NCBI RefSeq assembly: GCF_003573695.1
Contig: NC_039362.1
Location: 115,237,120 to 115,301,119 of the forward strand
DNA from: Papaver somniferum
Taxonomy: Eukaryota > Streptophyta > Magnoliopsida > Ranunculales > Papaveraceae
Length of the DNA stretch: 64,000 nt
Direction: 5' to 3'
Both the position numbers and the translations under genes were made by a program. Below are positions 44,991 through 55,587 of the stretch, one piece after another; the first letter of the stretch is position 1, and the number at the start of each line of letters is the position of its first letter. The notes below the pieces were generated by a model. It saw nothing but the letters and a program-made list of their open reading frames with translations, was not told the origin of the DNA and did no database searches.

Positions 44991-45479
44991 TATATATAAA
45001 GAAGAGGAGAAATAACAGGATTTCTCTACTTAATTAATTAACATTTGTGAAGCTCCAGAAAGTGAAATATATGTATTGGCCGGATTCATCCATTAATGCT
45101 CAATCATAATAATAATAAAGAATAATATAGCATGAAACAAAGATTATTCCAAGAAGATTTAAAATATCGGCAACATACGTATTATGCACGGAAATGATAT
45201 GTTTACTATATTCCCTCCCGACGAAAATCCCCGTGTAATAACCCATAGGCTCCACTTTCACCCATTGATAATCCCAATATTGAGAACGTTTCCTTGGGCC
45301 GTTGGATTGCCAATCGTGAGTAATTGCGGGATTTAACTGCGATGAATGTATCGCTTCCTCTATTATGCATAACTAGTTGGAGATTTGGGTATGGAAAAAC
45401 AAAGGCAATTTTGTAAAATAGAAGACCGAGAACAAGAGACACAAAATAGAGGGGAAAAAGAAGAGAAAAATCTTATTAC
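44991..45479. other. Non-coding stretch before the MITE
   Basis: AT-rich; no gene or repeat recognised. Confidence 0.4.
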
Positions 45480-45481
45480 TA

Positions 45482-45793
45482 CTTCCTCCGTTACTTTTTA
45501 ATAGGCCAGTTTCTATAAATAAATATTTCAAAAAAATAGGTCGGTTTCCTAATTGGGAAAGTCAAATGTTACTTTAATTTTCTGGGACCACTTTTCTTTT
45601 AATTTCTTTTGATGACAAGTGTTATGTGGACCATTTCACTTATTTCTTTGGCTGACAAGTGCCATGGGGACCATTTCACTTCACTTCTTTTATTGACAAG
45701 TGTCTAGAGGACCACTTTCAATAATTAGTTCTCTTAATTTCCTTAATTTTCTCAAAAAAAAGAAACTGGCATATTAAAAAGTAACGGAGGGAG
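45482..45793. mobile_element. Stowaway-like MITE (copy 1, 312 bp)
   Basis: Terminal inverted repeats 'cttcctccgttactttttaa' and, at the right end, the reverse complement of 'ctccctccgttactttttaa'. TA stands on both sides (45480-45481, 45794-45795), the Tc1/mariner target duplication. The interior has several 'tgacaagtg..ggaccattt' units. A second family member is at 51794. Confidence 0.93.
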
Positions 45794-45846
45794 TATATGT
45801 GTGTAATACAAAAGATTAGGTCTCTTCTACTTAGAAGAAACCCTAA

Positions 45847-46329
45847 TGTAGGATCCAAATATTGCACAATAATAAGATCTCGCGAGAATGTAGGGAAGCT
45901 TGCGAGAGAACGTAGCATGTGTGCAAATTAAGATCCAACATGAGCGTGCGAGAACATCGCACGGTGATTCCGGAATTAGGGAAAATGTTAGCTGTATCCC
46001 ACCACATATGAGCTGCCATCCATTATGTAAATATCTATATAAAGAGAAAGGGAGAAGAGAGAAAAGTAACTTGTATTATTATCTTCTTATTCTTCCCCAA
46101 AAACCAGAGAGAGAGAGAAAGCTCCAAATACTCATTAATGGAGTCTCCATGTAATCAAGATGTAATTACAAATAATCATAGCAAAACCTAACCCCGTGGA
46201 TGTAGATCAAATTGATCGAACCACGTAAACCTTGTGTCTCTTTACAATTTTAGCATTCTTATCATCATTTTTATGTTTAGATCTACAAATTATTACAAGG
46301 GGTGTGTTGTAGGATTTCCTGCAACTGCA
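45847..46329 (+). repeat. LTR 1 of the three-LTR element
   Basis: Starts TGTAGGATCCAAATATTGC, ends TTTCCTGCAACTGCA. TATA box 'tatataaag' near 46036. It differs from LTR 2 and LTR 3 at shared positions, for example 'gagctgccatccatt' against 'gagctgtcatccact'. Confidence 0.95.
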
Positions 46330-46332
46330 TAA

Positions 46333-46350
46333 TGGCGCTAGAAACAGGGA
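46333..46350 (+). other. Primer binding site of the three-LTR element
   Basis: 'TGGCGCTAGAAACAGGGA' three bases after LTR 1. The TGG start and place are typical; the tRNA is not identified. Confidence 0.75.
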
Positions 46351-46689
46351 CGAGTAAAGAATTTATCCTTCCTGTAACTTGTTGATTCAAGAAATTTTCA
46401 TGAAGATTAGCTACTGTTCATATTTTTCTAGATCTACAAAATTTAGGTTCAAAAATGGAAATTTTATGGAAGAAATCACACTTTCAGGGAGTAAACATCA
46501 TCAACAATTCAAAGACATGAAAAAAGTGAGAGAAAAAAATTAGTTGTTGTGGTGAAATTTAAGGAGAAAATGGAAGTTTCAGTGGAAGATTTTCATGTTC
46601 AGGAGAAGAAGGCAAATGTGAAAGAAATTAAGGAAGGACGAAGAAAAGATAAGAGGCAGATGCTGCAATTTCTATCACAAATAGAAATT

Positions 46690-47037
46690 CGCACAGATGG
46701 TTTGAGCTGGAGCGAGTAAGCGATAGGTCACTGGTTCGAATTTCGCAGAGACACATATTTTTCATTTTCTTCTCATTTGCATGGGAGAATAAAAGAATAA
46801 GAGAAAAACATTGTGCATTTATTTCGCAAAGAGATTCTTGAACAGTTGGTCAAGAGAACAATATGTACGTTCGTGGTCGCAAGTTTGAACTTCCCTGCGA
46901 GCATAGTTTTCTTCTTTTTTATAGATAGCGAAAAAATGAATAATTTCGCAATATTGTTTCATTAGTTCGCAAACAAGAGGTAGCACAGTTGGTCAAGCTT
47001 CGCTAGAATGAGTTGTAAGACTCGAGTTCGAATCCCT
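46690..47037 (+). repeat. Three tRNA-like A-box/B-box modules in the leader
   Basis: Module 3 (about 46978-47038) is clearest. An A-box-like 'tagcacagttggtcaag' at 46981-46997 and a B-box 'gagttcgaatcc' at 47024-47035 are spaced as in a tRNA gene. Module 2 (46841-46893) has 'aacagttggtcaag' and a weaker 'aagtttgaacttcc'. Module 1 (46692-46743) has a 'ggttcgaattt' B-box and a weak A-box. None folds obviously as a full tRNA, so no tRNA gene is called. Confidence 0.6.
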
Positions 47038-47249
47038 CATCAAGCTTAATTTTTCGCACATTTTTGAAATCCTAAAGGCGAAGAATGGAATAAAGTACAG
47101 CATTGTGTGTTATCACATTTCTTTTTGCTGCGCGAAATTCATACATTTCAAGGCATTTATTCACTTCTCTGATAACAACAGCGACTCACATGAAAGATAA
47201 GTACCATTTCCTTGAACATTTTACTTTATACTAAGAATGAATAAAAAGA

Positions 47250-47660
47250 TTTTTGATTTTATTTACAAAAAGCGATTCAATCGCACGATGACAAAAAATT
47301 CAAGATTTCAAAAATTACAAAAATTACTAAGATTTCAAGATTTAAAAAAAAAATTCCATTTATATATATTTCTAGAATATTTATTTTACAGAAAATAAAA
47401 GATTTTTGATTTGATTTACAAAGATTTCAAAGATTATAAAGATTACTAAGATTTCAAGATTACAAAGATTTCAAAATTACAAAGATTGCGAGATTTCAAA
47501 ATTACAGAAAACTGAGAAAATTGAATTTTAGTATTTCTCTAGAATATTTCTTTTGCTGAGAATAAAAAGATTTTTGATTTGATTTACAAAACGCGATAGA
47601 ATCGCAGAATTACAAAGATTTCACAACTACAAAGATTTCAGAGTTACCATGTATTAGAAT
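47250..47660. repeat. Degenerate 'attacaaagatttc' repeats
   Basis: Many short irregular units of 10-16 bp ('aagatttcaa', 'attacaaaga') plus two copies of an 'aaagatttttgatttgattta' block near 47400 and 47567. Low complexity, non-coding. Confidence 0.65.
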
Positions 47661-47929
47661 TTCTCTTGAATACTTATTTTGATTCAAATGATATGATATT
47701 ATGAGAATGAAAGAATGAATGAATGAGATGACAGAAATGAAAGAGATGACAAAAATGAAAAGATGAATGAGAGAATAAAGAAACGCGAACATTTTGCAGA
47801 AACAAAGAGACGCGAAAATTTCGCAGAAACGTGAATAAAATTTCGCAGATAGGGGAGAACCTTTATAGCGTACACCCTAGTTCGCGAATAAAATTTCGCA
47901 AGAGGCAAATGTAAGACCTAAAGTACGTC

Positions 47930-48430
47930 ATATAAGGGGGTACCTGTTGCATGGCTCGGGGAAAGGTTACACCGCCCCCGGAACCCGAGTCATGGAGATT
48001 TGGGGTCAATAAAGCCCATCCGGGAGAGGCACCTTGGATTCTCAGCTTAAGCATATGACTTAGGTTGGGCGAGTAAGGTAATAAGGACTCTCCCAAGGAG
48101 TGCAGAATCTGATCAAGCCGCCGAGGTACACGGTTGAGTCAAGAGTTCCGGGGGCATTTGAAGCGTCCTTACCATTCTTGACAAGTCTTGGCTTATACTG
48201 CACTCGGCCCGAAGAAAACCCCACTTAGGGTACAGTCTCATAACCATAAGCCCTATAGGTAAAAGGGATAAGAGGATGCGAAAATAACTGGTTGTTGTTA
48301 AGACCGGATAGGAGGAGCTAACCTTGTATGGTAGAAGTACGCCTCCTTGAAGGGGCAACCAGGGGGAGATAAGGGCGGCACCCTCCATTAGGGAGCTGAT
48401 AAGTGTCTTAAGACGCAAATGTCATGAGTA
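47930..48430. other. GC-richer non-coding block in the three-LTR element
   Basis: This half-kilobase is clearly richer in G and C than its surroundings, without an open frame on the plus strand. The minus-strand frames 47863-48096 and 48113-48418 have no known domain. The block may be a conserved packaging or leader-type region of the element; that is only an inference from its contrast with the AT-rich interior. Confidence 0.4.
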
Positions 48431-49220
48431 TTTTTACTCGCAAGGGTATTAAGGCTTGTCATATTTGTGCAATAATCTTGAAGAGGCAATAATACTAGAG
48501 AAAAAGATAAGACGAGATCAATGGGTCATTACATGAAAGTGTGAAGACGTCCTGCGATTTCGTCGCAAGACGGCAATGTCATGGGGCTTTATTTTCGCAA
48601 GAATATTTAGGCCTGTCATATTGTCGCAACAATCCTGAAGAGGCAATAATACAAAAGAAAAAGTTAAGGCAAGATCAATGGGTTTTTGCATGAAAGTGAA
48701 AAGACGCCCTGCGATTTTGTCGCAATGACAAGAGGTGGCAAAATAAGACCTTTAACTAGGAAGGCAAAATAAGACCACATAAGAAAACGAGTAAACAAGT
48801 AAGCTTGCGAGAATGATTATATGTAAGCAAACAAGCTTGCGAATATGTACATGGAAATGAAACTGAGGCAGTGAAAATGCCGCAGACTTGATATTATGAT
48901 CATACTGTTGTGAGATACTAATAGTGCAAGAAAGAGGAAAGATGAAACACAAGTAAGAACTTGTGAGGAACAATAACTACACGAAGAGGAATGCATATAC
49001 TAAAGAAAAATCCAGAGAAATGAAGAACGGAAGCAATTTAAAGCTACATCAATTTTAGACGGAAAAATGAGCTAAGTAACACAAACATTAACTATACATT
49101 GCAATAGATAAGCATTCTCATCATACAAGCATCATACTCGCTTCATAAAAGAATTGCACAAGCATTTCATGGCATAAACATCGCATACACATTTCATAAC
49201 ATAATCATCACAAAAGCATT

Positions 49221-49500
49221 AGATTCGCAAAATTATTCAGAATTTCGCAGAGTTATTCAGAATTTCACAGAGTTATTCAGAATTTCGCAGAATTATTCAG
49301 AATTTCGCAGAATTATTCAGAATTTCGCAGAATTGTTCAGAATTTCACAGAGTTATTCAGAATTTCGCAGAATTATTCAGAATTTCGCAGAATTGTTCAG
49401 AATTTCGCAGGATTATTCCGAATTTCGCAAAATGATTTAGAATTTCGCAGAATGATTCAAAATTTCTTCAAATGTGTCAGAATTTTGCAGAATGTGATTA
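49221..49500. repeat. 20-bp tandem array 'aatttcgcagaattattcag'
   Basis: Eleven units keep exact 20-base register from 49241 to 49460, with diverged units on both sides. Variation is mainly 'tcgcag' against 'tcacag' and 'aattatt' against 'agttatt' or 'aattgtt'. It lies in the three-LTR element. Confidence 0.95.
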
Positions 49501-50083
49501 TTCCGAACGATATGATTATTTCGCTCAATTATTTCACACAATTATAAGCAACTTGAAGAGATTATACTATCGCATGAGCACAATACATGAGAAAAAGGCA
49601 AGATAAGAATGAGGAAACAATTCGCACATTCAACATTTTCTCAAAGATTCTACCCTCATAGATAAAGAACAGAGGAAACTATGGATTACCAAGAAAACAT
49701 TTTATGTTCTTTATCTTCTCTGCAAGAATCACCAAAAATGGAGTAATAATTTCGCATGAATAGAGGCAATACTTATTATTCTCATTTAAGGACGGATACT
49801 TCTTATATTTCGAGAATTGAATATTTCTTATACTTCATAGAGGATACTTCATGCTTCTTATACTTCTTCAAGGATACTTCATACTTCGCATACTTCAAGA
49901 GATGATACTTCTTATTTACTTCGCAACGTTCCAGAACTTCACAAAAGAATAGAGGCAAGTACGTACTTTTCAAGTTCAGTATTCTTTCGCTCGTTCCTTC
50001 ATCAATAAAGATTAAAGACTACTCCAACAACTTCAACAAGACGGATTTTTCCTTAAAGATTGCTCTTCAAGCAATATTCAAGA

Positions 50084-50097
50084 AAAAAGAGGCAAGA
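50084..50097 (+). other. Polypurine tract of the three-LTR element
   Basis: 'aaaaaagaggcaaga' immediately before LTR 2. Confidence 0.7.
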
Positions 50098-50578
50098 TGT
50101 AGGATCCAAATATCGCACAATAATAAGATATCGCGAGAATGAAGGAAAGCTTACGAGAGAACGTAGCATGTGTGCAAATTAAGATCCAACGTGAGCCTGC
50201 GAGAACATCGCACGGTGATTCCGAAATTAGGGGAAATGTTAGTTGTATCCCACCACATATGAGCTGTCATCCACTATGTAAATATCTATATAAAGAGAAA
50301 GGGAGGAGAGAGAAAAGTAACTTGTATTATTATCTTCTTATTCTTCCCCAAAAACCAGAGAGAGAGAAAGCTCCAAATACTCATTAATGGAGTCTCCATG
50401 TAATCAAGATGTAATTACAAATAATCATAGTAAAACCTAACCCCGTGGATGTAGATCAAATTGATAGAACCACGTAAACCTTGTGTCTCTTTACAATTTT
50501 AGCATTGTTATCATCATTTTTATGTTTAGATCTACAAATTATTAGAAGGGGTGTGTTGTAGGATTTCCTGCAACTACA
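50098..50578 (+). repeat. LTR 2 of the three-LTR element
   Basis: Starts TGTAGGATCC, ends CTGCAACTACA. Shares several variants with LTR 3 and not with LTR 1. Confidence 0.95.
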
Positions 50579-50589
50579 TAAAGGAAAGA

Positions 50590-51074
50590 TGTAGGATCCA
50601 AATATCGCACAATAATAAGATCTCGCGAGAATTTAGGGAAGCTTGCAAGAGAACGTGTCATGTGTGCAAATTAAGATCCAACGTGAGCCTGCGAGAACAT
50701 CGCACGGTGATTCCGAAATTAGGGGAAATGTTAGCTGTATCCCACCACATATGAGCTGTCATCCACTATGTAAATATCTATATAAAGAGAAAGGGAGGAG
50801 AGAGAAAAGTAACTTGTATTATTATCTTCTTATTCTTCCCCAAAAACCAGAGAGAGAGAGAGAGAGCTCCAAATACTCATTAATGGAGTCTCCATGTAAT
50901 CAAGATGTAATTACAAATAATCATAGTAAAACCTAACCCCATGGATGTAGATCAAATTGATCGAACCACGTAAACCTTGTGTCTCTTTACAATTTTAGCA
51001 TTCTTATCATCATTTTTATGTTTAGATCTACAAATTATTACAAGGGGTGTGTTGTAGGATTTCCTGCAACTACA
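50590..51074 (+). repeat. LTR 3 of the three-LTR element
   Basis: Separated from LTR 2 by 'taaaggaaaga' (50579-50589). Starts TGTAGGATCC, ends CTGCAACTACA and is followed by the target duplication CCTAA. Confidence 0.95.
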
Positions 51075-51079
51075 CCTAA

Positions 51080-51793
51080 TGTTAGAAAAAAGGGTATTTT
51101 AGTATATAAACAATAGTTTATAACATGTAACACACTATTTTTATGAAAAAAATGCATTTTTGTAGATTTTAAACCACATAGACGCATTGGGAAAATACGA
51201 AAACTAAAGTAGGCTCAGTGATATCCCATTAACTTCAGTAAAGAGGAATTTAAGAGTATTTGAATTAATAAGCTGTATAGACGGATTTGACGGAGTTGGG
51301 TCTGACAATATGACCAATCCAACTGACTGGATTTGGTTAGGGGCTGGATCCGGTTTTAGCCTAACAGGAAAAAACAAAGAAAAATAAGGCAAAAAAAGAA
51401 AAGAAAAAAGAAAAACAAATTAACGAAAGGATTTGGTGGTGGGGCTTATGATGAGCTTGTGCTTGTGCATTCTCCAGTTATCTTCGATCACCATGACATT
51501 ATATGATTCTTTACCAAATAGTATAGATCTCGAATATATATATCATATATTTACAACATATCGAAAATAATTTGCATTAAGATATAAAAGAATATGGACA
51601 GAAATGGTGAAGATTTTTTACTAAAAAAGAAAGAAAAGAAATGATGAAGAGTCACATCCATAATTAATCTAATGATCCTCCACTAATCAGGCCAATGTTA
51701 ATCAAGAAAAGTAAAGTTGTACCAGATCAATGATTAAATGTTATTAAAATCCAGTAAGTGGAGGAGCCAATCTCACCCGAAAGTTGTTAACTA
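51080..51793. other. Non-coding stretch between elements
   Basis: AT-rich with an A/G-rich run near 51370-51420. No gene or known repeat recognised. Confidence 0.4.
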
Positions 51794-52114
51794 CTCCCTC
51801 CCTCCGTTCCTTTTTAATAGGCTGGTTTCTATAAATAAATGTTTCAAAAAAAATAGGTTGGTTTCCTAATTGAGAAAGTCAAATGTTACTTTAATTTTCT
51901 GGGACCACTTTTCTCTTAATTTCTTTTGATGATAAGTGTCATATGGACCATTTCACTTTACTTCTTTTGCTGACAAGTGTCATGGGGACATTTCACTTCA
52001 CTTCACTTCTTTTATTGACAAGTGTCATGAGGACCACTTTCAATGATTAGTTCTCTTAATTTCCTTAAATTTCTCAAAAAACAAAATCAGCCTATTAAAA
52101 AGGAACGGAGGGAG
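51794..52114. mobile_element. Stowaway-like MITE (copy 2, 321 bp)
   Basis: Same family as 45482-45793. The ends are 'ctccctccctccgttccttt' and the reverse complement of 'ctccctccgttcctttttaa', with TA on both sides (51792-51793, 52115-52116). The interior is collinear with copy 1. Confidence 0.93.
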
Positions 52115-52116
52115 TA

Positions 52117-53117
52117 ATTTGTTATCAACTTGTTAGTATGATTTTTTGTATTTTCCCTTTTCGAGATCAGGGGTACTATACTGATTAATTTGCCGCCTAT
52201 TCTTTTCTTTTTTCTTTTAAAGGTTGGATTCTAATTCAAGGCCTACCCAAATTTTTCGCCCAACTAGATGGTGTATAAGAGGTGTTTAAATAGGGTGAAA
52301 TCACTAAATTACACTTTATCACTAAACCGTCGAACAAGGAAACGGTAATGGAAGACGAATCTATGAGCGCAAAACAAACAACAAAAATGGCTAGAACATG
52401 TCCTTTCCAATCACCCCAATCCTATTAATTAGTTTTACCAACATGCGTACACTCGAATCAAAATTTTGAAATCTAAGCTTCATGTGCTAATCATGGAATA
52501 GGCCGATGTTCATGTTCACGTCGACCAATTCCTTTATAAAACGGTCGTTGTTCATGAGGACATTAACCGATTATGCATGATGTATTTTGTGGTTGATGAA
52601 CACCAAACAAGAATCGATTGATACGCGAATAAACATCGTCTGATTCTGGTTTGAAAGAAATTGATGTGTTTTTGTTTTTTTTCTTCATAGAATTAGTTTT
52701 TAGTATGTGATTTCTCAATTGTCAAGATAATAATCGTTGGTCGTATTGAACAATTGTATGTGGAGAAAATGCCCAAGTTTTCTGAGGATTTAGTAGCCTA
52801 GATTTTGGTAATATGCGTACCTTACCGACCAATTCTGTAGTGGAATTTTTTTAGGAATTAGCGGATGTGGATGTATTGTGATGGCCGATTGTAGAATTTG
52901 AATTCCTATATTTACTTGAATTTGATTATTTTTTATCATATATTGTCATATTTTCAAGGATAATAAGGGAAATATAAAAAAACAGAAAAGAGATCTAAGA
53001 CCAAACATGGTCTTGCTTCTCCACCGAGTTAGGAACCTCTTCAAAAAGACAGTCAAAATATGGCTGCTAAATACCGTAGAGGGTGTTGGGGTAAAATTAA
53101 GTGCTCTCCATCAATGA
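52117..53117. other. Left flank of the second PMD pseudogene with palindromes
   Basis: No gene. It holds at least three copies of the palindrome 'tcggt.gatgt..acat..acatcgaccgatt' (52501-52530, 52541-52575, 52610-52649), also found on the other side of the pseudogene. Confidence 0.5.
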
Positions 53118-55410
53118 ACAACTCAAGGGGAACAACCAACACAAGAAGAATTTGAACCTGATACACAAAGTGACAAAGAAGTTGATGAAGAACAAAGTGA
53201 TGAGGACAAAGGAAATGACAACGAAAGTGATGATGATGAAGGAAATGACAATCAAAGTGAAGGTGATGACAAATGAAAACAAGGAGGTAAAGAAAAATAA
53301 TGAGGTAAAATAAAAGCTCCAAACTGACCACCTAAAAAAAGGAAATTAGATGCTCAATCTGGGGATGATGTTACCTCGCGACCCGGTCATCCTATTTATG
53401 GGTTATCCGGTAATGGAGGATTGGTATTATGGGGATATGAACAACGTTGGGATTCTGTAGTCTTTGCAAACATAGTAATCTTCTTAACCTTATGTTATTT
53501 ATCGAACTTTAATTTAAGTTATCACCTATTATCTGTTTAGAGTTTTGATTATTGTATACTAAAATATTTTTTAGGATCACATTGATATCGTGTCTCTTCT
53601 TAAGGTTGGATCGTCAGCTGGCAGAATGATCAAATGGCCACTCTATAAGAAACAGATGAAATGAGACATCTCATAGATATTATGGGGTTTTTGGTTGTGG
53701 TCAAGAATTCTGCAAGGTTGGATCTTCTTGTTTTTGCCTTCTGCAAGAGAAATCACGCGGAACAAATACTTTTTTTTCTCTTCTAGTTGGCAAAATGAAA
53801 ATAATTAGTTAATTACTCCAAATGATGTGTAGTTGATTTCTGGTCCAAGCATAACAGGGAAAGCCGTGAGGGGGGTCGATTAGGTGAATAGTCTTAATTA
53901 GACGAATATTTACGACGTTACCAAGCGGGTTTTCGGTTGAGATGATACGAAGACGATGTCAGGGATGAAAGTAGGTAAATAAAAGAACATAATATACGAT
54001 CCCAAGAGCTTGAGGACCAATTCTCGAGAATAAAGGATCTTCGTGAAAAATGAGAGTTGTGTGGGAACCTATAAATGTTATAGCCACCGCATATATTCTC
54101 TACATATTTGGATATGTTATCTTCCCCGACATTTGCAATTCTCGTGTGAACGGTAACTAAAAACAGCTAGTGGAAACATTAAAGAAGGTTCGCGACTACT
54201 CTTGGGGCAGTGGGTGCCTTGCATACTAGTTGAATGAGATGACAAAGTGTACTAGGGCAGGTATGAACCAAATCGGAGGAGATGTGGCTCTTATGTATGT
54301 AATTCAAGTTGTGTAGTTATTGTATTTTGTTTATCTTATTCGTTGGTTTTTACCACCTATAATCTTATGTTGAGAAAGTTGTGGATATATTTGTGCTTCT
54401 AAAAAGATTACTAAAAAGGCTCATAAGAATTAACAGTGGAACATTGCTTGTTTTTGAGACTCGAAGAGTTTGAAGAATGAATTTATAGATTTGATACAAC
54501 AATTAGACAACTTAACGACATGAGATGTTGTCTTTAGCCCTTATAAGAAACAATGAAAGGATGAAATCATGGATGGGTGCTAGGAGTAATGTTACTTTGG
54601 ACCTATGTTTCACCCCGATGGATATGTAGTATTCATCCCGTCCAGAGTTACTTGACAATGTGATGGTATATCAAAAATTCCCAATAAAACTTATTCTAAC
54701 GACAAGTGTAAATTGAATGTGGATGCTTATAAATCTCTTGATAACGAAATTGTAGTTGCTCACGATCTTTTGCCGAAATTCTTTGGATTGGGATGCTGCG
54801 AGAGAATACCTTTACGGTATGGTTAGGTCTCCGATCATATATGACGAGGTATCTCAAGTTTACATGGATTGGTACAACAACGCATCGCATACTCGTGTAA
54901 TGCGATGAGACGAGAGTTCCTTCATCAGGGGCCAAGACAAAACTCTCGATGTTATGGTGCGTATTTCTAGTATCTCATGGTTTATAAGGGTTTCGACATG
55001 ATTGATTAAATGTTTGTTTTTCGAAGAGAAGACAGTGAAGGAGAATCGTGTTTGGATAAATAGTGCAAAAACATGTGTACAGAAAAGATAAAATGTTGAG
55101 GAGAATAAAATGAGGATTGCAGAATTGAACATATTGAAGATGAAAATGCTGGTGCATGTTTTAGGAAAGAGGTGGAGATAGTTCGAAAGAGGAAAACTAG
55201 GACAAGAAAAATCTATCGGGGTGAATCAAGCGCCGAACATAACAAAGATGACTAGCATGATAGTGAAAATAATGATGTTGCGAAGAACGACCTGTTAAAC
55301 GAGGCCGAGGTGGTCACCGGGGGTTGTGGTCGTCATTGTGGTGGCCGTGGTGTTGATGGTGATGAAGAGGATGAATTGAATCCTGTTTTCCAAATGTATG
55401 TCTTTAACTA
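53118..55410 (+). pseudogene. Second plant mobile domain protein pseudogene
   Basis: Pieces in plus-strand order match a PMD protein. First is an acidic leader (about 53130-53276, Glu/Asp/Asn/Ser repeats). Then come 'WGYEQRWDSVVF' near 53430 and 'DHIDIVSLLKVGSSAGR' near 53578. The core hallmark 'VRDYSWGSGCLAY' followed by 'GMNQIGGDVAL' (about 54196-54295) is the part where PMD proteins have Y-S-W-G-S-A-x-L-A-x-L-Y and Q-I-G-G-C. Last are 'YMDWYNNASHTRVMR' (about 54860-54905) and a basic C-terminal patch 'VRKRKTRTRK' with a Gly/Arg-rich tail to about 55410. Stops and shifts lie between the pieces, so no protein is made. It is a different lineage from the PMD gene at 5.8-21 kb. An ordinary intron-containing gene is unlikely because stops fall inside conserved blocks. 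Confidence 0.75.
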
Positions 55411-55587
55411 TGGATAATTATGGAGATTCATGTATTTAACATATGATTGTTATTCGAATTAAAACATGTTAGGTTTGTTAGTTTGAAAGAATAACTTAGT
55501 TGGGTTTTAAAAACATCTTGCTAGGCTAAACGCGCCAAATAACTACAATTTGGACAAAAATGCAAGTATTTTATCAGTTTTTTTAGC

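Larger units (their letters stand above)
45847..51074 (+). mobile_element. Non-coding LTR element with three LTRs (5.23 kb)
   Basis: Three close copies of one LTR lie at 45847-46329, 50098-50578 and 50590-51074. The first two bound a 3.77-kb interior with a primer site and a purine tract. The second and third are separated by only 11 bp. The whole unit is flanked by CCTAA at 45842-45846 and 51075-51079. No gag or pol frame is found, so it is a large non-coding (LARD-type) element. The primer site starts TGGCGCTAG, which is gypsy-like. High similarity of the LTRs marks a recent insertion. Confidence 0.92.

Noticed and set aside
46978..47038. True tRNA gene
   Set aside because: A- and B-box-like parts are present, but no acceptor stem or anticodon arm of normal form could be drawn by eye; kept as a tRNA-like module only.
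49221..49500. CRISPR-like array
   Set aside because: The units are directly adjacent with no spacers and lie within a plant LTR element.
53053..53331. Minus-strand His-rich frame
   Set aside because: It is the antisense shadow of the acidic, GAT/GAA-rich leader of the second PMD pseudogene.
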